Below, in pieces: positions 1 to 7,671 of a stretch of 20,973 bases of DNA. The notes beneath the pieces are model-generated. The model had not been told where the DNA came from. It saw only the letters and a list, made by a program, of their open reading frames with translations, and made no database searches. The stretch lies in contig DCQM01000071.1 of NCBI GenBank assembly GCA_002323895.1, positions 1 through 20,973 on the forward strand, written 5' to 3'. The position numbers and the translations under genes were made by a program. The DNA is from Akkermansiaceae bacterium UBA1518. Lineage in GTDB: Bacteria > Verrucomicrobiota > Verrucomicrobiia > Verrucomicrobiales > Akkermansiaceae. Position 1 is the stretch's first letter. Each line of letters begins with the position of its first letter.

Positions 1-221
1 AATGCTAGAATTCTGGCCCCCTGTGCTCTCAGTTTGGCGGCATCTTCAATATGATCGAGGTGTTGGTGAGTTAGGAGAAGGTGGGTAGCTCGGAGAGAGT
101 TTTGATTCAAGAAATCAGCGATTTCGGCGGGTGCATCGATGACGATACAAGTGCCATTATCCTCTGCAAGGATGTAGCCATTGGTTTGGAAGACGCCGCC
201 AGTATGGACTAGAATTTTCAT
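1..221 (-). CDS. MBL-fold metallo-hydrolase, partial (C-terminus beyond window start)
   Basis: The first 73 codons are visible, read on the minus strand from the ATG at 221-219. The product starts MKILVHTGGVFQTNGYI and reaches the metal-binding signature THQHLDH near residues 51-57, the HxHxDH motif of the metallo-beta-lactamase fold, which binds a dinuclear metal centre (zinc or iron). The early 'GGVFQTNGYIL' strand is typical of glyoxalase II-like family members, so hydrolysis of a thioester such as an acylglutathione analogue is possible. The substrate cannot be told from this fragment. There is no signal peptide, so it is probably cytoplasmic. Its ATG overlaps the stop codon of aroB (ATGA, 221-218), indicating translational coupling and a shared transcript with aroB and the upstream exonuclease. 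The distal part of the fold is outside the window. Confidence 0.85.
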   Translation of the reverse strand, partial: MKILVHTGGVFQTNGYILAEDNGTCIVIDAPAEIADFLNQNSLRATHLLLTHQHLDHIEDAAKLRAQGARILA

Positions 222-1297
222 GAGCGGAGGAAGTCGATGGTGAGGGCTATTTCCTCAAAAGGAATACTGCTACACGTGATTCCGTTTCCGGGACGATCGA
301 GAAGAACGAATGTTTTTTGTCCACCGGAGAATTTTTTATCCCGCAGGAGTTTCTCTATGATAAGGTCGGTAGAAATGTCATCGCTAAGCTTGAGCGGAAG
401 TTGGTAGTGTGTGAGAAGGGCAAGAATGCGCTGGCTTGCATCGGGGGCGAGGCCGGCGTGATTTTCCGAGAGTCTGAGAGCGGCTCGAATCCCGAGCGAG
501 ATCGCTTCTCCATGAAGAAGGGTGCCATAGGGAACAGAGGCTTCAATGCCATGGCCGATGGTATGGCCGAAGTTGAGAAGGGCGCGCGTTCCAGAAGTCT
601 CTTGTTCGTCGTCTTCGACTATCCGAGCTTTAATGGCTACGTTACGAGCGATCAACTCAGAGGGAACATTTTGATCCATCGGGTCGAGAGCTTCTAGATC
701 GGTAAACATTTCTTCATCGCGTATAGCGGCATGCTTGATAACCTCGGCGAAGCCTTCCCGAAATTCCCGTCCGGGCAGGGTAAGCAGGGTGTTGGGATCG
801 GTGAGGACGAGCCGGGGTTGGTGAAAAGCTCCAATGAGGTTTTTTCCCTCGGGTGCGTTGACACCGGTTTTCCCTCCCACGGCGGAGTCGACTTGCGAGA
901 CGATCGTAGTGGGGATTTGGACGAATGGCACCCCACGATAAAAAATAGAGGCAACAAATCCAGCGAGATCGCCGGTTACTCCGCCGCCAAGAGCAATTAC
1001 AAAGGAAGATCGGTTGTGCCCTGCCTGAATCAGTTCGCGGTTCAGATTCTCAACTACCGCCATCGATTTGGAGGCCTCACCCGCGGGGAAAATATGAGAG
1101 GAGAAAGTGTATCCCACCTTCAGGAGCGAGCTTTCAAGTTGTTCCAGGAAATGTGGTGCGACATTATCGTCAGTGATAATCGCAGCCATCCCGGTGAGTC
1201 CGGTGGCTTGGATGCGCGAGCCGGATTCGGCGAGTAGACCTGGAGCGACGAGAATTTCGTAGGATCGGGAGCCTAGGTTGACGTGAACGGTGTTCAT
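218..1297 (-). CDS. aroB: 3-dehydroquinate synthase
   Basis: AroB catalyses the second step of the shikimate pathway, converting DAHP to 3-dehydroquinate with catalytic NAD and a divalent metal, in the cytoplasm. The protein has 359 residues, the normal family length. The glycine-rich NAD-binding segment GGGVTGD is at about 104-110, followed by the family block IPTTIVSQVDSAVGGKTGVN (about 128-147). Metal ligands expected from the family are present: Glu185 in GFAEVIKH, His245 in NFGHTIGH and His262 in LHGEA. The ATG at 1297-1295 overlaps the stop of the preceding exonuclease gene (ATGA), and its own stop overlaps the start of the MBL-fold gene, so the three are probably one transcript. Nothing looks truncated or degenerate. 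Confidence 0.97.
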   Translation of the reverse strand: MNTVHVNLGSRSYEILVAPGLLAESGSRIQATGLTGMAAIITDDNVAPHFLEQLESSLLKVGYTFSSHIFPAGEASKSMAVVENLNRELIQAGHNRSSFVIALGGGVTGDLAGFVASIFYRGVPFVQIPTTIVSQVDSAVGGKTGVNAPEGKNLIGAFHQPRLVLTDPNTLLTLPGREFREGFAEVIKHAAIRDEEMFTDLEALDPMDQNVPSELIARNVAIKARIVEDDEQETSGTRALLNFGHTIGHGIEASVPYGTLLHGEAISLGIRAALRLSENHAGLAPDASQRILALLTHYQLPLKLSDDISTDLIIEKLLRDKKFSGGQKTFVLLDRPGNGITCSSIPFEEIALTIDFLRS

Positions 1298-1887
1298 TGA
1301 TGACGGGAGCGGTGCCAGATCGATGTGTCTGGTTGGAGTAGAACCTCGACAGGTAGTTCTGCGAGGTTTTGTTGGGTGATAAGGTGCTTGAGAAGAGCGA
1401 GCGAGGCAAGCGAATCGTAAAGAGCATCATGCCAGGTTTTCCCGGGGGCATGTTGGCAGAAATCGTCGAGTCCCAGCGAGGTGCAGAGATCTCCGAGTGA
1501 GTGGGATTTTTCGCAAGGCCAGGCGGCTCGGGCCAGCTGAAGGGTATCGATCCAAGGCCCGAAGGAGTGGCCTGGGAACGCACGAAGAAATCGTTTTTCT
1601 GTTCCGTGGCCATGAGCAACGATTGGGCCACCGTTTAGTTGTTTTTTTAGGACGGGCCACAGCGACAAGAGGGTTGGGGCGTTTAGGAGGTCCTCAGTGG
1701 TGATACCATGAACTTTTTGCGCGGCCCAAGTGATATTTTGATCGCAATGAAGGAAGGAAACAAAGGGCTCGTGAAGGTCTCTTTTAGCCGACCACGTTGC
1801 GAGTCCAACTTGCACAGGAGAATCAGTCTTTCCTTTAGCGGTGCCAGCGGATTCGAAATCGATGGCGGTAAAGATGGCGTCGCAAAT
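1294..1887 (-). CDS. DEDDh-family 3'-5' exonuclease (DnaQ-like); start codon unresolved
   Basis: The reading frame encodes a small RNase H-fold exonuclease of the DnaQ type. Motif I (FTAIDFESAG, Asp and Glu of the DEDD set) is encoded around 1873-1844. Motif III, H-D-A-L-Y-D (H-x4-D), lies near 1431-1414. At motif II the usual Asp after His-x4 is replaced by Glu (VAHGHGTEK). The first conventional in-frame start is a GTG at 1815-1813, downstream of motif I. Upstream of it the frame stays open to a TAG at 1932-1930, but I find no ATG, GTG or TTG. I give the left-most plausible non-canonical start, ATT at 1887-1885; ATA at 1917 or ATC at 1893 are alternatives, as is an undetected indel with a TTG start in another frame. 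The stop overlaps the aroB start (ATGA). The nucleic acid substrate is unknown. Confidence 0.7.
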   Translation of the reverse strand: MCDAIFTAIDFESAGTAKGKTDSPVQVGLATWSAKRDLHEPFVSFLHCDQNITWAAQKVHGITTEDLLNAPTLLSLWPVLKKQLNGGPIVAHGHGTEKRFLRAFPGHSFGPWIDTLQLARAAWPCEKSHSLGDLCTSLGLDDFCQHAPGKTWHDALYDSLASLALLKHLITQQNLAELPVEVLLQPDTSIWHRSRHQ

Positions 1888-1980
1888 CTTGATGTGTCGA
1901 GGTAACCAAAAAGTTATCGATTGCCAAGGCTATCGATGGTTCCCACGCAAATTGGTGAAATTGTGACGTGATTTTGAGAA

Positions 1981-2007
1981 CTTATCCTATTTTTCCCGTA
2001 GGATAGG
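1981..2007 (+). promoter_or_regulatory. Hairpin enclosing the ribosome binding site of the downstream GTG
   Basis: A perfect 7-bp inverted repeat, TATCCTA (1983-1989) and TAGGATA (1999-2005), is separated by nine bases and extends by a G-U and a C-G pair to 1981/2007. The 3' arm contains the Shine-Dalgarno-like AGGA (2000-2003), five bases before the GTG at 2009. Folding would therefore hide the ribosome binding site. There is no T-run on either strand, so this is not a terminator. A regulatory role is inference. Confidence 0.45.
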
Positions 2008-2008
2008 G

Positions 2009-5000
2009 GTGAAAATCGCTTGGATTGTAATTTTATCAATTGGGTTTGCCGTTGCGGCGGAGGAGGAAGTTGACTTTCAGCGAGATATTCGTCCGATTCT
2101 CTCAGATAAATGCTTCTTTTGCCATGGCTTTGATCCAGAGACCCGTGAAGCCGATCTGCGATTGGATACGCCCGACGGTGCTTATGAAGATTTGGGCGGA
2201 TATTCTGCGGTGGTTCCAGGCAAGGTAAAAGAGTCGGAACTGTATTTAAGAATCACTAGCAAAAAGAAAAAGGAGGTTATGCCTCCTCCGGAGTCTCACA
2301 AGGTCTTGAATCCTGAGGAAATTGAAATGCTCAGAAAGTGGATTGAACAGGGTGCTGAGTATCAAGAGCATTGGTCCTACGAGGAAATCAAGAAAACTGA
2401 GGCTTCGAAAGGAGAGGAGATCGATCATTTCGTATCCCAAAAATGGGGTAGCGCTGGGATAGAGGGAAGTAAGCCTGCCTCTAAAGAGGTTTTGCTACGT
2501 CGACTTTCTTGGGATCTGCGGGGTATTCCGCCTTCGGCTGAGGAGCGGGAAAAATTTTTAGGAGATCGTTCTCCTGGTGCATGGGGTTCATTGGTGGATC
2601 GTTTTTTAGCGGATCCAAAATACGGCGAGCGTATGGCAGTGTGGTGGCTCGATTTGGTCCGTTATGCAGATACTATCGGTTATCACAGCGACAACCCGAT
2701 GATGGTTTCTCCCTATCGTGATTATGTTATCAATGCCTTCAATCGGAATAAGCCTTTCACCGATTTTACGATCGAGCAACTTGCGGGTGATCTTTTACCG
2801 AATGCTAGTCTCGAACAGAAGGTCGCATCGGGCTACAATCGGCTCCTTCAAACTACCGAAGAAGGTGGAGCGCAAGATAAGGAATATCGCGCTATTTATG
2901 CGGCGGATCGGGTGAGAAATGTTTCGGAGGTTTGGCTAGGCTCAACTCTGGGGTGTGCTCAGTGTCATGACCATAAATATGATCCGTTTACAGCGCGCGA
3001 CTTCTATTCAATGGCTGCATTTTTCGATGATATTCGTGAGAATGGAATCGGGAAACGGCGGCCGAACCTACTAGTGCCGGGGTCCGAAGAAGAGGCTCGT
3101 ATTACCGAACTCAAAAATGCGATCGAGAACGGTAAGGTGGAGAAACTCCTCAAAAGTGATTCTGATTTTAGAGCGAAGTTTTCTGCGGGATTTAAGGCGT
3201 GGCTTGCCGGGGCCGAATTAGGGGGCTCGGTATGGCGTCCAGTAAAGTTTAGTGATTTCAAGACGCCAGAGGGAACCACGCTAAAAGTCCTAGATGATGG
3301 AACAGTTTTGGAAGGTGGAAAAATTGCACCTACTGCAACTTATTCCTTCAAAATATCTTCTCCCGGGAAGGTTTCGGCAATTAAACTAGAGGCTCTGACT
3401 CACGAAAGTTTTTCAGTGAAGGATGGTTTTTCGAGAGGGAATGGGAATTTTGTCCTCACCGAAATTGAGATCAAAAAAGGGAGGGAGAAGCTGAAGGTTT
3501 CCTCGGTTACTGCTGATGTGGAGCAGCCCAACTTTCCTGCAAAAGCTGCGGTTGATGGGGATCAGAAGACAGGTTGGGCTGTCGGTGCAAACATGCCGGA
3601 AGGGCGGAAGGGAATCCGTCGTGCGGCCTTTGTTCTCGAGAAGCCTCTTGAGCTCAAGGGGGGCGAGGCGCTAGAAGTAAAATTGCATTATCAATCGCCT
3701 TACGAATCCCACAATATCGCACGTTTCGGCCTTTCGATGGCGGCAGTGGACCATGCCGACCTTAAAGATTCACTTGGGCCAGCTCCTGAAGTAATCAAAG
3801 CTTTTGCAAGTTCCCAAAAAACTCCGAAAGAGAATGAAGTTTTAAGAAATTATTACCTCTCGATCGCTCCCGAGATTCTTGCTCAAAATTCTAAACTACG
3901 GTCGCTCGAGGAGGAGTTGAAAAAAACTGAAGGCGGGATGCGCAAGATGCTGGTTTCTGAGGCGCTGGAGACTCCTCGAGTCACACGCATCCTACCGCGA
4001 GGAAATTGGATGGATGATTCTGGCGAAATCGTTCAACCGGCGGTGCCTGAGTTTTTGCAAAAAGAGATGTGGAACGTGGATGGTCGCGCAAGCCGTCTTG
4101 ATTTGGCGAAGTGGATTCTGCACAAGGACAATCCGCTTACCGCTCGCTCAACGATGAACCGGGTTTGGCGCTTGTTCTTTGGTCGTGGGTTATCTCCCAA
4201 TGTCATCGATTTGGGTGGCCAGGGCGAGGTGCCGACGCATCCTAAGTTGCTTGACTGGTTGGCTGCTGATTTCCGTGATGGAGGTTGGGATATGAAAAAG
4301 ATGGTGAAGAAAATAGTTTCTAGCCAAGTCTACCTTCAGCAGTCTGAAGTGAGTTCTTTCTTACGTGAAAAAGACCCTTCGAATAGTCTGCTTGCAAGGC
4401 AGGGCCGCTGGCGGGTGGATGCGGAATTCGTTCGCGATGGTGCGCTTAAGATTTCTGATCTTCTCAATGATGAAAAGTTAGGTGGTGAAAGTGTGAAGCC
4501 ATACCAACCGGCTGGGTTTTGGCAGCATTTGAATTTTCCCAGAAAAGTTTGGAAGGCGAGCGAAGGAGGTGATCTCTACCGACGCTCGGTGTATACTTTC
4601 AAATGCCGAACTTTTCCCCATCCCTCAATGGTTGCCTTTGATGCTACGAGTCGCGAGGAATGTACTGCTGAGCGCTCACGGTCGAATATTCCCCAACAAG
4701 CTCTTGCGATGCTGAACGATCCAATTTTTGTAGAAGCCTCGCGCGTGTTTGGAGCGCGGATGGCGGAACATAAAGGAACGGCTCCAGAGAAAATAGCATG
4801 GGGTCTGACTGAAGCATTATCGCGGGAGGGAACCACGGAAGAGGTGGACCTTTTGGCAAAGGTTTATCGGTCGCAATTGAAAAAATTTAAAGATGACCCC
4901 GAAGCGGCTACCGCTTTTCTTTCCACTGGGAAATGGCCATCAACCGCCATTGTTCCTGCCCACGAAGCTGCAGCTTGGGGGCAGGTTGGCAGAGTCATTC

Positions 5001-5032
5001 TTAATGCTTACGAGACAACCTCACGATTCTAG
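2009..5032 (+). CDS. Secreted DUF1549/DUF1553 (PSD1) protein with planctomycete cytochrome C domain, copy 1
   Basis: A 1007-residue protein starting at a GTG preceded by AGGA (2000-2003). An N-terminal signal peptide ends near residue 17. The planctomycete cytochrome C domain follows, with heme-attachment motif CFFCH at 35-39 and MPPP near residue 91. DUF1549 (PSCyt2) comes next and contains a second C-x-x-C-H, CAQCH at 316-320, in the characteristic CAQCHDHKYDP. Residues about 454-580 form a beta-rich insert resembling a discoidin/carbohydrate-binding module (motif GNGNFVLTEIEI). DUF1553 (PSD1) fills the C-terminal part, ending with the typical RSNIPQQALAMLNDP segment. The biochemical function of these proteins is not established; export, probable heme binding and expansion in Planctomycetes and Verrucomicrobia suggest an extracytoplasmic role, possibly in polymer degradation. 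A DUF1501 gene starts five bases after the stop, so the pair is co-translated. Confidence 0.92.
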   Translation: MKIAWIVILSIGFAVAAEEEVDFQRDIRPILSDKCFFCHGFDPETREADLRLDTPDGAYEDLGGYSAVVPGKVKESELYLRITSKKKKEVMPPPESHKVLNPEEIEMLRKWIEQGAEYQEHWSYEEIKKTEASKGEEIDHFVSQKWGSAGIEGSKPASKEVLLRRLSWDLRGIPPSAEEREKFLGDRSPGAWGSLVDRFLADPKYGERMAVWWLDLVRYADTIGYHSDNPMMVSPYRDYVINAFNRNKPFTDFTIEQLAGDLLPNASLEQKVASGYNRLLQTTEEGGAQDKEYRAIYAADRVRNVSEVWLGSTLGCAQCHDHKYDPFTARDFYSMAAFFDDIRENGIGKRRPNLLVPGSEEEARITELKNAIENGKVEKLLKSDSDFRAKFSAGFKAWLAGAELGGSVWRPVKFSDFKTPEGTTLKVLDDGTVLEGGKIAPTATYSFKISSPGKVSAIKLEALTHESFSVKDGFSRGNGNFVLTEIEIKKGREKLKVSSVTADVEQPNFPAKAAVDGDQKTGWAVGANMPEGRKGIRRAAFVLEKPLELKGGEALEVKLHYQSPYESHNIARFGLSMAAVDHADLKDSLGPAPEVIKAFASSQKTPKENEVLRNYYLSIAPEILAQNSKLRSLEEELKKTEGGMRKMLVSEALETPRVTRILPRGNWMDDSGEIVQPAVPEFLQKEMWNVDGRASRLDLAKWILHKDNPLTARSTMNRVWRLFFGRGLSPNVIDLGGQGEVPTHPKLLDWLAADFRDGGWDMKKMVKKIVSSQVYLQQSEVSSFLREKDPSNSLLARQGRWRVDAEFVRDGALKISDLLNDEKLGGESVKPYQPAGFWQHLNFPRKVWKASEGGDLYRRSVYTFKCRTFPHPSMVAFDATSREECTAERSRSNIPQQALAMLNDPIFVEASRVFGARMAEHKGTAPEKIAWGLTEALSREGTTEEVDLLAKVYRSQLKKFKDDPEAATAFLSTGKWPSTAIVPAHEAAAWGQVGRVILNAYETTSRF

Positions 5033-5037
5033 ACGCC

Positions 5038-6435
5038 ATGATTGATACGACAAACAGACGAACCTTTTTGAATCAAGCTACGGTAGGGATTGGAGCGCTT
5101 GCGTTTCAGCGTCAGCTTTTTGCCGAGGGTATTCCGGACGACATAAAGATGGCGGGGAACCCCAAGGCCAAGCGGGTTATATTTCTGTGCATGGCGGGCG
5201 GGCCATCCCATCTCGAGACGCTCGATTACAAGCCGACTCTTGCTAAGATGCATGGACAGCCCATGCCGGAATCGATTACTAAAGGACAGCCAATCGCGCA
5301 GTTGCAGGGCAAGGCCTTGAAGTGTCTTGGGCCACAATGGGATTTTATCAAGCAGGGAAAATCGGGGCAGGAGATTTCCTCACAGCTTCCGTTTATCGGG
5401 AAAATGGCTGACGATATCGCGATCGTTCGTTCGATGACAACCAAGCAAATTAATCACGATCCGGCTCATACTTTTATGAATTCGGGGACCCAGATCTCAG
5501 GTCGTCCGTGTATGGGTTCGTGGATTCAGTATGGCCTCGGTAGCGAGACTAAAGATCTTCCGGGATTTGTGGTCCTCACCTCGGTGGGTGGAGGTCAAAG
5601 CCAGCCGATTGCCTCACGTCAGTGGCACAGCGGGTTTTTGCCAAGTAAATATCAAGGGGTTCATTTCCACTCCAAAGGAGACCCGGTGCTCTATGTCGGA
5701 AATCCTAAGGGAGTTAAGCGTTCAGATCAACGTCAAGTGATTGATGCTGTGAAAGGCTTGAATTCGATTCGTAATGGCCTTGCTGACGACCCTGAAATTG
5801 CGACTAAAATTGCGCAGTATGAAATGGCATTTCGAATGCAGGCAAGTGTCCCCGAGCTGGTGGACTTGAAAGGAGAATCGAAGGATACCCTTGAAATGTA
5901 TGGTGCGAAACCCGGTGATGGTTCGTTCGCGAGTAATTGTTTGTTGGCTCGGCGTCTTGCGGAGCGGGGGGTTCGCTTCATTCAGTTATATCATCGCGGA
6001 TGGGATCACCATGGTGGAGTGAAAAATGGGGTGGCCGGAACTGCGAAATTGGTGGATCGCGCGAGCTGGGCTCTGGTGCAGGATTTAAAACAACGAGGAA
6101 TGCTCGATGATACTTTAGTAATTTGGGGCGGAGAGTTTGGCCGCACGCCGATGTCACAAGGAGGCGGTAACAATCCTGGTAGAGATCATCACATTAAAGG
6201 CTTTTCTCTTTGGATGGCCGGCGGAGGAATCAAAGGTGGTGTAACCCACGGAGCTACTGATGACTTCGGCTACAACGCAGTCGAAGATGTGGTTACAGTG
6301 CATGACCTACATGCCACAATGCTCCATCAGCTTGGAATCGATCATGAGAAGTTTAGCTATAAATTTCAGGGGCTGGATATGCGCCTTACTGGAGTTGAAC
6401 CCGGAGTAAAGGTTATCAAAAATATCGTTTCTTAG
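5038..6435 (+). CDS. DUF1501 domain protein (alkaline phosphatase-like fold), copy 1
   Basis: A 465-residue DUF1501 protein. The N-terminus carries a twin-arginine export motif (NRRTFL, residues 6-11) followed by a short hydrophobic stretch, suggesting Tat export of a folded, probably metal-containing protein. The mature part shows family blocks RVIFLCMAGGPSHLETLDYK, GGEFGRTP, and GRDHHIKGFSLWMAGGGIKG, with His/Asp/Glu residues suited to metal binding in the alkaline phosphatase/sulfatase superfamily. No substrate is known for the family. It lies five bases after the DUF1549/DUF1553 gene, the pairing seen throughout Planctomycetes and Verrucomicrobia, so the two products likely act together outside the cytoplasm. 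It is a divergent paralogue of the gene at 14543-15991. Confidence 0.92.
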   Translation: MIDTTNRRTFLNQATVGIGALAFQRQLFAEGIPDDIKMAGNPKAKRVIFLCMAGGPSHLETLDYKPTLAKMHGQPMPESITKGQPIAQLQGKALKCLGPQWDFIKQGKSGQEISSQLPFIGKMADDIAIVRSMTTKQINHDPAHTFMNSGTQISGRPCMGSWIQYGLGSETKDLPGFVVLTSVGGGQSQPIASRQWHSGFLPSKYQGVHFHSKGDPVLYVGNPKGVKRSDQRQVIDAVKGLNSIRNGLADDPEIATKIAQYEMAFRMQASVPELVDLKGESKDTLEMYGAKPGDGSFASNCLLARRLAERGVRFIQLYHRGWDHHGGVKNGVAGTAKLVDRASWALVQDLKQRGMLDDTLVIWGGEFGRTPMSQGGGNNPGRDHHIKGFSLWMAGGGIKGGVTHGATDDFGYNAVEDVVTVHDLHATMLHQLGIDHEKFSYKFQGLDMRLTGVEPGVKVIKNIVS

Positions 6436-6589
6436 TTTCCGTTTGAAGCGGTGGTGAAAGTTTCGTCGCGATGAATCGCGGGTTACCCTACCTTCACGGG
6501 TCTTCGCGGATTTATTATTAATTGGCGCCACTACATAGATGCTAAGGCGGCTAAAAAAGTGCTGCGATTCATGGCGATCCGGACGAATT

Positions 6590-7522
6590 TCAGGCGCCTG
6601 GTAGAGTGGTGCGTAGGATTTGGCAATCTCCTTCGACGGTCAGTGGACTGGCGTTTCTCGGCAAGATTAGGAAGTCGCCGGTTTTAAATATGCGCCCTTC
6701 GTGGGAGCTTATTTTTCCGGAAATCACTGTGATGATTGAAAAAGAATCGTTTATGTTTGTGATTTTTTCGAGCTTCGAGAGCTTATGGCGTTGGACGACG
6801 AAATATTCGCAGGATGCAAGAGAGTCGCCATCTGGTTGATCCATTCTAGGTTCGAAATCATTGAAGTCGATGGAGGCCATGGATTCTTCAATGTGAAGGT
6901 CCCGTGGGGCGCCGTTGAGACCGACGCGATTCCAATCAAAAACCCGGTAAGTGGTGTCTGAGTTTTGCTGGATTTCATAAATAAGGAACCCGGAGCCGAT
7001 TGCGTGCAGTCGACCTGATGGAATGAAAATGGATTCGCCCGGTTCTGGGCTGACTGCGTGAACTTGCTCTTCTACAGTTCCATCAGAGAGGGATTGCTGG
7101 AATGTCTCACGTGTGCATTTATCCTTTAGGCCAATGTAAAGTTTAGCTCCGGGGTCGCAGTCGGCGATATACCACATTTCGGTTTTTGGTTCGCCACCTA
7201 ATTCAAGGGAGAGGTTTTCAGGTGGATGGACCTGAATAGAGAGGTCATCACGAGCATCTAGAATTTTTATGAGAAGTGGGAAACGGTCTCCGGTAAATCC
7301 CTTTCCAAAGATTGCCTCGCGGTGGTTGGTCCAGAGATCATGGAGTGATTTCCCAGTGTAAGGGCCAGACGAAACGATGGATTGTTCATCAGGACGATCG
7401 CTCATTTCCCAGGATTCCCCGTAGGGCTGATCATCCGGGAGGTTTCGCTGGTAGATCGTTTCCAGCGAGCGACCTCCCCACACGCGAGTCATATAAAGCG
7501 GCGAAAATGAAATGGGTTCCAC
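6590..7522 (-). CDS. manA: Class I mannose-6-phosphate isomerase
   Basis: Interconverts fructose-6-phosphate and mannose-6-phosphate, feeding GDP-mannose synthesis or mannose use, in the cytoplasm. At 310 residues it matches the short bacterial form of the type I family (cupin fold) rather than the roughly 390-residue E. coli form. The N-terminal WGGRSLE motif is present. Zinc ligands are visible: Gln97 and His99 in SIQVHPP, Glu115 in KTEMWY, His173 in GRLHAIG, with the downstream TYRVFDWNR (about 191-199) providing the family arginine. The start is a GTG at 7522-7520; the next in-frame ATG (MTRVWGG) would cut the conserved first strand, so the GTG is preferred. It stands alone, convergent with the DUF1501 gene and divergent from ftsK. 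Confidence 0.93.
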   Translation of the reverse strand: MEPISFSPLYMTRVWGGRSLETIYQRNLPDDQPYGESWEMSDRPDEQSIVSSGPYTGKSLHDLWTNHREAIFGKGFTGDRFPLLIKILDARDDLSIQVHPPENLSLELGGEPKTEMWYIADCDPGAKLYIGLKDKCTRETFQQSLSDGTVEEQVHAVSPEPGESIFIPSGRLHAIGSGFLIYEIQQNSDTTYRVFDWNRVGLNGAPRDLHIEESMASIDFNDFEPRMDQPDGDSLASCEYFVVQRHKLSKLEKITNINDSFSIITVISGKISSHEGRIFKTGDFLILPRNASPLTVEGDCQILRTTLPGA

Positions 7523-7671
7523 GCGCTAAAAATGGGGGGAAAGGGACATTTCGACAAGAAAACTGAGGTTTGAGCGATTATTTAAGAAATCCAGACTATG
7601 CAGATACCTTTAAGTTCCTTCTTGCCTGATCTACCTTTCTTATGCGAAATTAGTTCTCACAGGGGAGTTGA

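Noticed and set aside
731..1237. 168-codon plus-strand open frame opposite aroB
   Set aside because: It is antisense to a fully conserved aroB and its translation has no recognisable motifs; a shadow frame.
6436..6589. Possible terminator between the DUF1501 gene and manA (CGCGA, loop TGAA, TCGCG at 6467-6480)
   Set aside because: The stem is only five pairs and no T-run follows on either strand, so I do not call a terminator.
7523..7671. Promoter for ftsK or manA in the divergent gap
   Set aside because: A TTGAGC with a weak -10-like GACTAT is present but matches are too poor to list.
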